Below, one piece after another: positions 40,696 through 51,100 of a stretch of 64,000 bases of DNA (position 1 is the stretch's first letter; each line of letters starts with the position of its first letter). The stretch comes from Sorangium cellulosum So ce56 (lineage in GTDB: Bacteria > Myxococcota_A > Polyangia > Polyangiales > Polyangiaceae): the NCBI RefSeq assembly GCF_000067165.1, contig NC_010162.1, positions 9,307,001-9,371,000 of the forward strand. Direction: 5' to 3'. The notes below the pieces were generated by a model that had not been told where the DNA came from, ran no database searches, and saw only the letters and a program-made list of their open reading frames with translations. A program made the position numbers and the translations under genes.

Positions 40696-41583
40696 TCACG
40701 CCGTGTCCCGCGGCGCGCCGATGAACGCGCTCTCGTCGTAGTGGCTCCGGGGGTTCCACGCCGCGTAGCCCGCGCAGCCGGCGTCGTCGATCGCTCGGAT
40801 CTGCTCCCGGATGTGCCACGGCGTGTACTCGTACCGCTGCATGGGGCGCGAGCTGTCCAGATCGAACGCCTGGATCCAGCTGCGCAGCAGCCCGATGCGC
40901 CCGGGGAGCGCTGCCACCCTGCGCCAGCCGGCCGAGAGGGAGGCATACAGGGTCTCGTAGGGGTGATGCGCAGGGTTCGCGAACCCGAAGCTGCCAGGGC
41001 CCCAGTGCGACGGGTACGGCATCGGCATCACGTAGTCGAAGAGCTCCACGGCGTCCTCCAGCCGCTGGCCTATCCCCTCCTGCGGCCCGAGCAGCGTGAA
41101 CCCGAAGACATCCGCGGAGATCGGGCGAGACGCCGCATTGCCGACCTCCGCGCGGAGGAACTCGAAGAAAGCGCGGATCGTCGGCGTCCTCTCCTCGATC
41201 GGCGTCCGCGAGCGCGGCTCGCGCGCCGCGCCATAACGCACGTAGTCGTAGTTCACCTCGTCGAAGCCGACGTCGTATGCGCGGAGCGAGATCTCCGCGA
41301 TCTCCCGCCATCGCGGCTGCGATCCGGGGTCGTACCAGCCGCGCGGGCCGCCCTTGAACGCGACGAGCCGGGCGATGAGGTAGACGCCGGCCTCGCGCAG
41401 GGCGCCCAGCTGGGCTTTTGTCACCTCGTCCCGCTCGAAGAGGAGCGCGCCCTCCTCCGATCGGATATCGATCACCAGGGAGTTCAGCTCTGTCCGCTGG
41501 ACCAGGGAGGAGAGCCGGTTCAGCCGGTCCACGCTCCTCCCCGCCGCGAAGTTCACGTAAACCGCCTTGGTGATCGTGGGCAT
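40696..41583 (-). CDS. DUF4015 putative glycoside hydrolase
   Basis: A 295-residue protein with the DUF4015 signature: KAVYVNFAAGRSVDRLNRLS, then TELNSLVIDIRSEEGALLF. It also has AYDVGFDEVNYDYVRYG and SADVFGFTLLG, the beta-strand ends of a putative TIM barrel with acidic residues (VIDIRSEEG, DEVNYDYVR). No signal peptide is visible, so it is either cytosolic or exported by another route. The ATG 41583 follows a G-rich ribosome site. It is on the same strand as the ABC operon but separated by 215 nt containing a strong hairpin. The enzymatic activity of this family is still inferred from fold similarity. Confidence 0.85.
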   Translation of the reverse strand: MPTITKAVYVNFAAGRSVDRLNRLSSLVQRTELNSLVIDIRSEEGALLFERDEVTKAQLGALREAGVYLIARLVAFKGGPRGWYDPGSQPRWREIAEISLRAYDVGFDEVNYDYVRYGAAREPRSRTPIEERTPTIRAFFEFLRAEVGNAASRPISADVFGFTLLGPQEGIGQRLEDAVELFDYVMPMPYPSHWGPGSFGFANPAHHPYETLYASLSAGWRRVAALPGRIGLLRSWIQAFDLDSSRPMQRYEYTPWHIREQIRAIDDAGCAGYAAWNPRSHYDESAFIGAPRDTA

Positions 41584-41680
41584 GCTGTTCCCCCCACCGA
41601 GGGGAGAGCACGTCCCCGGCCAAGGGAGCGCGGCGCGCGCCGGAACACCTTTCGCAGCCCTTTTCAGCGGGGAAATTGAA

Positions 41681-41741
41681 CAGGGAGGCGGGGAGACAGG
41701 GAGTATTTGAAGATTTACCTCCCCGTCTCCCCGCCTCCCTG
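41681..41741 (-). terminator. long hairpin between ABC operon and DUF4015 gene
   Basis: Two 17-nt arms (41681-41697 and 41725-41741) are perfectly complementary, and a further 5 bp pair after one mismatch (41699-41703 with 41719-41723). That gives about 22 bp of stem and a 15-nt loop. The position right after the permease stop suggests termination of the ABC operon; the length also fits a REP/MITE-like element. Confidence 0.6.
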
Positions 41742-41798
41742 TGAACTTTCCGAAGAATTTGCGGGGGATGCCTCAGGCGCCGCCCCCCGCGCCCCGGG

Positions 41799-42965
41799 TC
41801 ACCCCCGCATCGCCTGGATCGGGCTGATCCGCGCAGCGCGGAGCGCCGGGAAAAACCCGCCGAGCAGGCCCATCACCGCCGCGATCGCCACCGACGTCAG
41901 CAAGATCCCGGGCGTCGGCTCGAACGTGAACACAACCTCCGACCAGCTCGCGAAATTGACGGTCGAGAAGCGCACGAACCTCATCCCGAGCGCGGCGAGC
42001 ACGCCGAGCGCCCCGCCCGCCAGCGCGAGGAGGACCGACTCGATGAGGAACGACACGAGGATGCTGAACCGCGAGAAGCCGAGCGCCCGCAGCGTGCCTA
42101 TCTCGCGCTGCCGGTTGGCGATCGACGAGTGCATCGTGATCATCGCGCCGATCATCGCGCCGATCGAGAAGAACACCGCGATGAGCACGCCCATCACCTT
42201 GATGAACATGCTCGTCCCCTCGGACTGCTTCTCGTAATAGACGCTCTCGCGCATCACCTCGAGCCCGAGGTTCCGGTTCTGCTCGATCGACGCCTCGAAC
42301 GCGTCGAACTTGCTGGCCGAGGCGAGCCGCGCCCGCACCGCGGAGACGCCCCCCTCACGGCCGAACGCCGAGCGCGTCGTGTGCAGGTCGGCCCAGACCT
42401 CGGACTCCGACGAGGAGCCGCCGTCCTCGAATACCCCCACGACCTTCACCGGCCGGTTCTTTCGGAGCTCGAACGACTCGCCGATCGACAGGCCCTTGAA
42501 GCGACCGCTGATCGCCTTGCCCACGATCACCTCGTCCGTGCCCGGCTGCGCCGGCCGGCCCTCGATGATCTTCACGTGCGAGCGGAACGCGAGCACGTCC
42601 TCGGGCACCCCGCGCACCTGCACGTTGGAGATGCCGTCCGTGCCGAGCTTCTCGAGGAGGATGACCGCGATCACCTCCCCCACCCCGTCCGGCTTGCCGT
42701 CCTGCCGCTTCGCGACCTCGGCGCTCGCGAGGATCACGCCGATCTGCTGCTCCTCGATGCTGCTCACCATCTCGGCGTCGGAGCCCTTCCGCATCACGAT
42801 CGCGACGTCGTCGCGCGCGGTGCGCCCCAGGGTGCGCTCCACGCTGTTCGCGAGCATCAGCACCGACGCGAACACGAACACCACGAGGCCGAGACCGGAC
42901 GCCGTCGCGAGGGTCGTCGTCTTGCGCACCACCAGATTTCGAACGTTGTAGGCGACGGGGATCAT
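41799..42965 (-). CDS. FtsX/MacB-type ABC permease 2
   Basis: A 388-residue inner-membrane permease of the type VII (MacB/FtsX) ABC superfamily. It has an N-terminal helix (TLATASGLGLVVFVFASVLML) and a periplasmic domain of about 200 residues. Three C-terminal helices follow: FIKVMGVLIAVFFSIGAMIG, ILVSFLIESVLLALAGGALG and LLTSVAIAAVMGLLGGFFPA. The coupling segment REIGTLRALGFSR and the closing PALRAARISPIQAMRG are family hallmarks. It is the last gene of the adaptor-ATPase-permease-permease operon, 50 nt after permease 1. Confidence 0.9.
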   Translation of the reverse strand: MIPVAYNVRNLVVRKTTTLATASGLGLVVFVFASVLMLANSVERTLGRTARDDVAIVMRKGSDAEMVSSIEEQQIGVILASAEVAKRQDGKPDGVGEVIAVILLEKLGTDGISNVQVRGVPEDVLAFRSHVKIIEGRPAQPGTDEVIVGKAISGRFKGLSIGESFELRKNRPVKVVGVFEDGGSSSESEVWADLHTTRSAFGREGGVSAVRARLASASKFDAFEASIEQNRNLGLEVMRESVYYEKQSEGTSMFIKVMGVLIAVFFSIGAMIGAMITMHSSIANRQREIGTLRALGFSRFSILVSFLIESVLLALAGGALGVLAALGMRFVRFSTVNFASWSEVVFTFEPTPGILLTSVAIAAVMGLLGGFFPALRAARISPIQAMRG

Positions 42966-43015
42966 GAGCGCTCTCTCCCGCTTTCAGGGTGTCGAAGACA
43001 GGCTGCGTGGGTCGC

Positions 43016-44182
43016 TCACGCCACGCGCCGGAGCGCGTCGGTGACCGAGAGTTTCGAGGCGTTGTACGCCGGGATGAGCGACGCGACGAGCGACAGCCCC
43101 ATCGAGAGCAGCACCGCCATGACCATCGTCGAAGGCTCGATCCGGAAATAAGGGAACCAGGCGCCCATGTCCTCCTCCAGCCACCGGCCCAGCCCGAGCT
43201 CGACGATCGGATACGAGACCACGAGCCCGAGCAACCCGGCCAAGAGCCCGATGGTCGCCGCCTCCCCGATGATGAAGATCCTCACGTGCTTCGGCTCGAA
43301 CCCGAGCGCGCGCAGCACGCCGTACTCCCGCGTCCGCTCCCGGACGCCCATGGCGATCGTGTTGCCGAGGATCATCATCATGATGAGAAGGATGATGATG
43401 GACACGACGTTGAGCGCCGTCAGCACGGCCGACATCATCGCCATGAACGACAGGTTCATCGCCCGCTCGCTCATCGTCGCCGTCTGGACGTCCCTCTCGT
43501 CGAAGATCTTGTCGATCGCCGCGCTGATGTCCGCGCTCCGCGACGGGTCGTCGATCCGGGCGGTCATCCAGCCGATCTGGTCGCGCTGCCGCTCGGGGAG
43601 CGACTCGTTCAGGTAGTCGTAGTGGAAGATGAACTGCGACCTGTCGATCGACTTGCGCGTCGCCGTGTAGATCCCCGAGACGTTGAACTGCCAGTTTCCC
43701 GGGTAGATCGTCCCCTCCAGCGTCACCGTGTCGCCCGGCTTCACCTTGAGCCGGGTCGCGAGGACGTCGCCCACGATGGCGCCCTTCCTGTCGCCCAGCC
43801 ACCGCTCCATGTCCTCGGGCGAGACGACCATCTCGTCGTAGACCTTGAAGAAGGTCTTCGACTCGACGGCCATCGAGGCGAAGAAATTGTTGGCGTCGCG
43901 CGGGTCCTTGGCGCCGAACCAGCTCATGAAGGACCCCTCCGTCACGCCGGGGACCTCGCGGACCGTGTCCATGTAGCGCTTCGGCAAGGGGAGGATGAAC
44001 GATATCTTGTGCCGCGTCGCGATCCGGTCCTTCGCCGCGTGGTCGGCGGCGACGTTCCACGCCGAGAGCACCGTCCGGAGGAGCACGAACGCGAGCACCG
44101 CCACCACCGCGCCGATCACGGTCAGCAGCGTCCTGAACTTGTTGCGAAGGACGTTCCTGGCGGCGACGGAGACGAGGTTCAT
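43016..44182 (-). CDS. FtsX/MacB-type ABC permease 1
   Basis: A 388-residue permease starting at the ATG that overlaps the stop of the ATPase gene. The layout is the same: an N-terminal helix (LLTVIGAVVAVLAFVLLRTV), a long periplasmic domain, then three helices (VLTALNVVSIIILLIMMMIL, AATIGLLAGLLGLVVSYPIV, MAVLLSMGLSLVASLIPAYN). It has REYGVLRALGFEPKHV and a final SVTDALRRVA. The two permeases are diverged paralogues and presumably form a heterodimer energised by the separate ATPase. Confidence 0.9.
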   Translation of the reverse strand: MNLVSVAARNVLRNKFRTLLTVIGAVVAVLAFVLLRTVLSAWNVAADHAAKDRIATRHKISFILPLPKRYMDTVREVPGVTEGSFMSWFGAKDPRDANNFFASMAVESKTFFKVYDEMVVSPEDMERWLGDRKGAIVGDVLATRLKVKPGDTVTLEGTIYPGNWQFNVSGIYTATRKSIDRSQFIFHYDYLNESLPERQRDQIGWMTARIDDPSRSADISAAIDKIFDERDVQTATMSERAMNLSFMAMMSAVLTALNVVSIIILLIMMMILGNTIAMGVRERTREYGVLRALGFEPKHVRIFIIGEAATIGLLAGLLGLVVSYPIVELGLGRWLEEDMGAWFPYFRIEPSTMVMAVLLSMGLSLVASLIPAYNASKLSVTDALRRVA

Positions 44183-44877
44183 GACAGGTTCCCCTTGTCG
44201 AGCCGGCGCGTCACCGTCGCGCGCTCGGCGGCCTGCGGATCGTGCGTGACCATCAGGATGGTCTTCTTGAACTCCTTGTTGAGCTTCTCCAGGAGCGCCA
44301 GGATCTCGTCGGCGCTCTTGCGATCGAGATCGCCGGTCGGCTCGTCCGCCACGATGATCGTCGGGTCGTTCACGATCGCCCGTGCGATCGCGACCCGCTG
44401 CTCCTGGCCGCCGGAGAGCTGCCGGGGATAGTGGCCCATCCGCTCCTCGAGCCCGACGACGCGCAGGGCCGTCTGCGCGCGCTTCCGCCGCTCGGACGAA
44501 GACAGGTTCGTGAGCAGGAGCGGCAGCTCGACGTTCTCGACCGCGGTGAGCACCGGCATCAGGTTGTAAGCCTGGAAGATGAAGCCCATCGTCCTGGAGC
44601 GGAAGCGCGCCAGCTCGCCGTCGCTCATCCGCGTGAGGTCCTGCCCCGCCACGCGCGCCGTGCCGCGCGTCGGGCGATCGAGCCCGGCGATCAGGTTCAG
44701 CAGCGTCGATTTGCCCGAGCCCGAGGGCCCCATCAGCGCCTCGTACGACCCCTCCGGGATGTCGAGCGTGATGTTGTCGAGCACCACGATCGGCTCCTTG
44801 TCGCGGAAATAGCTCTTGCCGACCCCCTGCAGCTCGACAATGGGCTTCGGCTTCCCGTCGCGATACCCCTCGGTCAT
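44179..44877 (-). CDS. ABC transporter ATPase (MacB/LolD type)
   Basis: A 232-residue nucleotide-binding subunit with start ATG 44877 after GGGGAG, overlapping the adaptor stop (ATGA). It contains Walker A GPSGSGKST, the signature LSGGQEQRVAIARA and Walker B IIVADEPTGDLD. It also has the H-loop MVTHD and the short Q-loop segment MGFIFQAYNLMPVLTAVENV typical of MacB/LolD ATPases. It powers conformational (mechanotransmission) cycling of the two FtsX-type permeases, not transmembrane channel transport. Confidence 0.95.
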   Translation of the reverse strand: MTEGYRDGKPKPIVELQGVGKSYFRDKEPIVVLDNITLDIPEGSYEALMGPSGSGKSTLLNLIAGLDRPTRGTARVAGQDLTRMSDGELARFRSRTMGFIFQAYNLMPVLTAVENVELPLLLTNLSSSERRKRAQTALRVVGLEERMGHYPRQLSGGQEQRVAIARAIVNDPTIIVADEPTGDLDRKSADEILALLEKLNKEFKKTILMVTHDPQAAERATVTRRLDKGNLS

Positions 44878-46103
44878 TCGCTCCCCTTTTCCTTCTCTTT
44901 GATCTTCTGACCGTCCGCGAGCTCGGGGGACGGCCTCGCCACGAGGCGCGCCCCCGGGGCCGGGCCGTCGAGCAGCTCCAGCCCGCCGGGCGCGGGGCCG
45001 CCCACCTTGATGGGCACCATCTTCACCTGGCCCTCGTTGACCACGAACACCACCTTGGCGCCGCCCCGCTCGACCACCGCGGCCTCCGGGACGACCCGCT
45101 TCGGCGGCTCCTTCATCGCCTCCTCGGACAGCGCCTCGGAGAGGAAGCTGACCCGCGCGCTCATCTCCGGCAGCGCCTCCTTCGGCTCTCCGACGAACTT
45201 CACCTTCACCGGGATGGTCGCCTTGGCGCGGTTCACCCGCTTGCCGATCTCGAGCGTCGTGCAGCGGTGTCGCTTCGAGGGATACGCGTCGAGGACCACC
45301 TCGCACGGCTTGCCGGGCTCGACGAGGTAGAGGCGCGTCTCCGGGACATCGGTCTCAACGACGAGCGACGTGAAGTCGGCGATCTCGACGAGGTGCGGCA
45401 GCTCGAGGCCGACGACCTCGCCCACCTCCGGCGGCTTCGACATGATCGTGCCGCCGATCGGCGCGACGATCTTCCGGTCGGCCAGCGTGACCCGGAGGCT
45501 CTCGACGTCGGCCGCAGCGGCCTTCACCTCGGCGTCAGCCGCCGCCGCCGACTGGGTGAGCGAGTGCATGCGCGCGGTGAGGTCATCCATCGAGGCGCGG
45601 CCGGTCACCTGGCGCTCGACCAGCAGCCGCTCCCGCGCGAGCTGCTGCTCCACCTCGCCGATGCTCGCCCGGGAGGCCGTGGCGCGCGCCCGCGCCGCCG
45701 CGACCTTGGCCTGGGCCGCGGCCACGAGGCTCTTCTGGTCGGCGTCGTCGAGCTCCACGAGCAGGTCGCCCTGCTTCACCACGTCGCCTTCCTTGACGTG
45801 CACCCGCGCGATGCGGCCGGGGAACTTGGCCCCGACCTTGGACACCACCTGCGGGACCACGTACCCGGTCGACGTCACGGAGATCGACGCCTGCGCCGGC
45901 GAGACCAGCGCGACCTCCGTCGTGGTGATCTCGGTCTTGAAGAGCGCGCTCTGCGCCTTCGGCACGGCGAACGCGGCAGCGCCGGCGATCGCCGCGAGCA
46001 CGACCGCGGCGACGAGGACGGTGCGGAGCGGGCTCCGCCGATCGGGATCGACGTCCCGCTGGATCCGCAGCGAGGCGAGATCCGAGCTGAGCTGGTCGGA
46101 CAC
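44874..46103 (-). CDS. HlyD/MacA-type periplasmic adaptor
   Basis: A 409-residue membrane-fusion protein, first gene of the operon. There is one N-terminal helix at about 27-48 (TVLVAAVVLAAIAGAAAFAV). The lipoyl/barrel half reads GYVVPQVVSKVGAKFPGRIA then VHVKEGDVVKQGDLLVELDD. A helical hairpin spans about 130-190, and the second lipoyl half has KIVAPIGGTIMSKPPEVGEV. A beta-barrel and membrane-proximal domain close the protein. It should link the FtsX-type permeases to an outer-membrane TolC-like channel, which is not encoded here. Substrate unknown. Confidence 0.9.
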   Translation of the reverse strand: MSDQLSSDLASLRIQRDVDPDRRSPLRTVLVAAVVLAAIAGAAAFAVPKAQSALFKTEITTTEVALVSPAQASISVTSTGYVVPQVVSKVGAKFPGRIARVHVKEGDVVKQGDLLVELDDADQKSLVAAAQAKVAAARARATASRASIGEVEQQLARERLLVERQVTGRASMDDLTARMHSLTQSAAAADAEVKAAAADVESLRVTLADRKIVAPIGGTIMSKPPEVGEVVGLELPHLVEIADFTSLVVETDVPETRLYLVEPGKPCEVVLDAYPSKRHRCTTLEIGKRVNRAKATIPVKVKFVGEPKEALPEMSARVSFLSEALSEEAMKEPPKRVVPEAAVVERGGAKVVFVVNEGQVKMVPIKVGGPAPGGLELLDGPAPGARLVARPSPELADGQKIKEKEKGSE

Positions 46104-46503
46104 GGCGTCTCCTTAACACGCTTCCGGCGTCGCGTTGAAGTTCTATCGCCCATTTCTGACGCGCGGCGCCACCCGCGCCCGACACGCAGGATGCGGCCTC
46201 GCGCCCGGCCCTGGAGCGGCGCTTGCTTCGTATCGAAATCGCCTCCCGCCGTGACAATCCGCCCGTCCAGACCGCAATGCGCAGCGCGGCTGTGCCCGCT
46301 GCGCCTCCCCTGTGGATGTGCGCTTCCTGGCGCGCAGCGGTGCTCGGATTGGTGCCTGCGGCGCTGTGCGGCGCTGTCTGTGTCGACGCGGGGCGCGGGG
46401 CCGCGGTGCGGCTAGGGTGCGAGATGCGCGCCTTGCGCTCCAGGGGCTCCGGAGACCAACACCCCGTCTCGACGCCCCGACGCCGCACGTCTACGCTGTC
46501 ACG
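46104..46503. other. 400-bp intergenic region, no gene seen
   Basis: This divergent spacer between the adaptor operon and the membrane protein at 46504 should contain promoters for both. I see no convincing -35/-10, repeats or conserved RNA fold. Short frames here look random. Confidence 0.5.
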
Positions 46504-47331
46504 ATGGGTTTTGTCGCGAGCCTTTTCATCGTCTACGGGGTCGCCGGGGTGGTGCTGGGTGTCGCGGTCGCCATCGCGATCGGGCGCTGCCTCCACCACC
46601 GGCGGCGCTCGCAGATCGCCGCGTATGCGCGGAGCCCTTCGGCGTCACCCGGCGCGATACGCGAGGGGTTTGCGCTCCTGCGCGGCGAGGTGAGCGCGGA
46701 GGACGCCGCGCCGGGAGACGCGGTGATCGCGGTCGAGATCCCGTGCGGCGGCCAGGCGGGCGCCGCGCCGAGCGCGTGGCAGACCCGGGCGCGCGCGTTC
46801 TCGCTCCGGCTGGCCTCGGGCGCCACCGTGCGGGTCGAGCCGGCGAGCAGCAGGCTGACCCTGGATACCACCTTCGTCCCGACGAGGCGTGGCGGCGCGC
46901 CCGCCTACGTGTCCGAGGTCCGCCCCGGCGACACGATCTACATCGCGGGCTCGGTGCGCCGCGAGATCGACGCGAGCGCCGCCGGCACGGGCTACCGCGA
47001 CGCCGCGCGGGCCTGGGTGCTCCGGGCGCCCGCGCACGGCAGCCTCTGCGTCGCTTCCGAGACGGTCATCGCCCACCACGCCCAGCGCGCGCGGTTCCAC
47101 CGATCCTGGGCGCTCGCGCTCGGCGGGGCGCTCGCGGCGCTTCACCTCGGCCTGTTCCGCGCGTTCCACGCGAGCATGCTCGGCGCCGTCGATTCGGCCG
47201 GGAGCATCGACATCGGCCCGGCCGCGCTCGCGCTCTTCTTCGTCGGCGCCGCGGCGCTCACGTACCGCACCCTGGCCGAGCAGACCTCTCCCTGGATCGA
47301 GCTCCGCGTGGATCGCTCGAGGGCGACCTAG
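46504..47331 (+). CDS. membrane protein, hypothetical (GIDE-like layout)
   Basis: A 275-residue protein starting at ATG 46504. There is an N-terminal helix (VASLFIVYGVAGVVLGVAVA), then a 150-residue soluble domain beginning FALLRGEVSAEDAAPGDAVI. That domain contains a pattern of beta strands (AFSLRLASGATVRVEPASSR, PGDTIYIAGSVRREI). Two hydrophobic segments follow (about 204-222 and 235-256). The LRG.V...... PG...Y..G order recalls the GIDE/MULAN-type membrane domain, but the match is loose. No neighbour gives a functional hint. Upstream in-frame extension is possible but lacks a ribosome site. Confidence 0.65.
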   Translation: MGFVASLFIVYGVAGVVLGVAVAIAIGRCLHHRRRSQIAAYARSPSASPGAIREGFALLRGEVSAEDAAPGDAVIAVEIPCGGQAGAAPSAWQTRARAFSLRLASGATVRVEPASSRLTLDTTFVPTRRGGAPAYVSEVRPGDTIYIAGSVRREIDASAAGTGYRDAARAWVLRAPAHGSLCVASETVIAHHAQRARFHRSWALALGGALAALHLGLFRAFHASMLGAVDSAGSIDIGPAALALFFVGAAALTYRTLAEQTSPWIELRVDRSRAT

Positions 47332-48141
47332 CGCTCGAGGCGGCGAACCGCCGCGGTCCGTGGTTTCGAGCTCGCGGCGCCGAACCGCGGCGAACCGCCG
47401 CTCCGGCGCGATGGTCCACGACGACACCGGCGACGACGCGCAGCTCCGGATGAGCCGCGCCGGCGCCGACCGCGACGTCTTCACCGCAAAAGCTCTCACG
47501 CTGCTCCACAGGGCCGTAGGACCGAGCCTGCGCGAGGTTCGACCGCGCCGCCGCCGCGCTGCTCCCGGCGGGGCGACTCGAGCACTCCCGCGATGGTCGT
47601 CAACAAGCCTGCTCGGGGGAGCAAAAGCCAGCCTGAGTGTCAGCACGCCGTGACGCGCTGCTCCCACTGAACGCGCCTGACTATCGAATTCTTTTCCGAC
47701 GTCGGCTCCACGGGATCACCCGTCCATCTCCACTCGGGATCACCGTCCCAATGCCCCGGCCACGTGGTCTCGACCGGGTCCTAAGTCCATGGTCCGAGGT
47801 TGACCACCAGTCTGCACGCTGACATATTCGTCCATCGCGGAACGCCGCTCGCTCGCAAGCACTCGAGGGCAGACAGCCCGCGCAGCCGGCGAAGCCACGG
47901 CCGCCGCAATCGCACATCATCGAGCAAGAAACTGACGTCGAAAGCGCATTCCATCAGAATGCGACAGAAGCCGTAACGCGCCTGTCGCACACGGTTTGCG
48001 ACGAGAACACGCCGCCACGCTGACGATCTGCCACGTTCCCCGAAAGGGAGCGCCGCCCCGGCACGGCCATGAGGCAAGCCAGGGTATGGCGCGCCATTGC
48101 CGCCATCGAGGTGCGCGCGAGCGTACCTGAGAGGAAAGAAC
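47332..48141. other. 810-bp intergenic region upstream of Tc locus
   Basis: No gene is supported. The left part contains GCGGCGCCGAACCGCGGCGAACCG (47370-47393), which echoes GCGGTGCCGAACCGTGGCGAACCG just after repeat B (14964-14987). The direct repeat CGGGATCACCCGTCC/CGGGATCACCGTCCC lies near 47711-47750. The final 60 bp supplies the TcA ribosome site (GAGGAAAG). Scattered transposon scars are possible but unproven. Confidence 0.4.
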
Positions 48142-51100
48142 ATGTCAGTCCCGAACCCGTATCTCATCCACATCGACCTGTTCTGGCCCAACATGAGCCG
48201 TCCGACTCAGAACGAGATCGCGCGCGTGAGGGCATTCGACGTCAACAACTCTGTCGAGACGGAGGTAGGGCAGAGCGGATACGACCCGGAGACCGGCGGC
48301 TGGCAGCCGGTGATCGTGGAGAAAATCGAGGCGTTCTACCCGGGTCGAGAGCAGCCGAACCTGCGCTTCAGGGTCTACAACGCGAGCGGGCAGGAGGTGG
48401 GCTGGACGGACACCTTCAATGCGATCCAGAGCGGGTCGAAGGTGCGCATCATCATCGGCCAGAGCGCCGAGATCGTGGGAAGCGTGACCTGGAGCGCGTC
48501 TTCGCGCCAGCTTCGTGTGATCGGGACCGTGCGGAACAAGCTCGCGCTCGCCGTATCGGGCATCTTCATCCAGGCGTATCACGTCGCCTGGACGAGCACC
48601 GGCATCAAGGAAATCGCGCTCGGCACGGCGACGAGCGGCGCAGGGGGGGATTACGAGATCCCCTACGCCCTGCCCCCGGTAGAGGCCACGCCGACCCTCA
48701 ATGGCACGCCCGCGGGGCAGATCAACCTGGTCGTGTACGCGAACGAGGTGCTGGATCCCGAGGAGCCGACGCTGAAGAGGCTGTCGTCCTCGGAGGTGAT
48801 CTTCAACGCCACCCGCGAGCAGCGGCTCGATGTGGAGATCGATCGCGTGGCCGCCAGCGCAGACTCCGAGTACGAGCGCCTGAACAACGGCCTGAAGACC
48901 AGCCTGGGGATCGACGAGTTCGCCCGGATGTCGACCCTCCGCAGCCTCGATGAACGGCCAGATTTCCTGTCCCTCGTCGCGAGATCGAGCGGCTTCGACG
49001 AAGAGCAGATCCGTGCGTTCGCTCGGGCCTCGCTCATCGCGGCGGAGATCAACACACAGGTTCCTCCCTCGGCGCTGAGCCCGTCCATGTCCCCGGAGGT
49101 CATCTACCCGCTCGTGCGCGCTGGGCTCGGAGACAACCTGCACGCGCTGCTCGACGTGAACCCCGATCAGTTCTTCCAGACCCTCGTCGCCGCCGTCCAC
49201 CGCGGGATGGTCTCCGCGACCCTCGAGGAGAAGATCTACCCGACCCTGGTCGGGGATTGGCGAACGGTGCTCGCGAAATCGATGAATTTCGTCCCGCTGA
49301 CCCCGGGCAGCAAGCCGCCGTGGCAGCAGCAGCTGCTCGAGCTCGTGCTCGGCAAAGAAGAACGATATCCCAAGATCCTGTCCGTCACCCCACAGTCATT
49401 CGGCACCAATACCACAGATCACCTGGTCGTCATGCCCCCGACGACGGCCGGCGACCTGCTCATCGTGCTGTTCGCCTGCTCCACCGAGCCGGATGCGACG
49501 CCGGCCGGCTTCACGCAACTGTGGAACAGCAACCACCTTCCGAGCGCGCCAATGCGCATCAGCGGCTACGCCGCGGTGGCCAGCGGAGGCCCTGGCGGCA
49601 ACACCGTCAATTTCCATACATCGAGCTCACTGCAGGCGGCGGCGCAGGTGTATCGGGTGGCCAAGAACAGCTGGAAGGGAACGATAGCCGAGGGCGTCGC
49701 AGCTGGAACAGCGGTCCATGACATCGCCAACCAGACGAATCCGCCGGTGTGCGACCCGCCGGGAGGTATCGCGGACACCCTGTGGATCGCGTGCGCGGCG
49801 ATCACCGGCGGGCCGAATGTGTCATCGTGGCCCAACAACTATGAGGACCACCAAACCACGAAGTCGTCCTCGGGCGCCGAAAACTGCCTGCTGCTGTCCG
49901 CCTCGCACGCGACCCCAGGCAACAGCGAAAACCCGTCGAGCTTCGTCCTCGATACCCCCATTCCTCACGAGTGCATGGCGCAGACCATCGGAATTCTACG
50001 CATGCCCGCAGAGCAGAACCCGTACCGGGCCAAGAAGGAGGCGCTCATCGGCGCGCACTTCGACAACCTCGGGGAGCTCGCCGAGCTCCTCTCGGCGCTG
50101 GTCGATGACGAAGCGCTCACCGAGCAGGAAGCGGAGGACATCACCTTCGTGTTCGAGATGTACGAGAAGGTCGGCCGCCATTACCCGATCGTCGCCTCCG
50201 TCTACCCCCACAAGTCGACCCAGGGCTGGAAGACGATCGAGGATCTCGCCACGGTGCCGCTGGAAGGTCAGGTGTCGAACTACTGGATATACTATGCCAT
50301 GCACGCGGAGCCCAACGGAGGATATCCGGGCGACCTCCCGGGACCTGGGCACTCCAAGGCAGTCATTTATGGCAGGCGCCTCTACGAGCTGTTCGGCAAG
50401 GTGAGCCCGCAGCGTCGCTTCACCGCGCGCATGCAGGAGGCCCCCGCTTTCGCGGCAGTGAGCCAGTTCTTGACGGACCACCCCAAGTTCAGCCTCGAGA
50501 AAGGCAACGTCGACGACTACCTCGCCGGCAACGAGCTCACCCTGGATGAAGAGATCGTCGATTCGATCAAGCAGATCCAGCGCGTATTTCGCTTGACCTC
50601 TGATTTCGAGGCTGCCGCTCACCTCATCGACCAGAAGCTCGACTCTGCGGTGCGAATCGCGCGCATCCCGGAAGACCGATTCCTGGCCGACCACGAAGAG
50701 CATGTGGGCGGACTCACGGCGGCGCGCGACATCCACCGCACGGCATCTCATTACGCGAACGAGATCCTGTTCACGCTGGTCAAGTTCCACCAGAACCTGA
50801 ACGAGGTAGGCGGGATGACCGCCGTGCCCGGGCCAGTCAATTTCTCCGTCCTCGATCCAGAACACGGCCACACCGCCGGTCTCGTGCAGACCACACCGGC
50901 GAGCACGGGGAGCCCGCAGAGGCTCCCGAACTGGATCACCCTGTTCGGCGACCTCAGCAAATGTGCCTGCAAGCATTGCCAGACGGTGATGAGCCCCGGC
51001 GCGTACCTGATCGACCTCCTGGAGTGGGTCGACGGTGCGCCCAAGAGAACGCTGTTCGAGCGCCGGCCCGATCTCGAGGACATCGAGCTCACGTGCGCCA

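Noticed and set aside
47681..48194. Short minus-strand frames upstream of TcA
   Set aside because: No ribosome site, low-information composition and mutually overlapping frames; no recognisable product.
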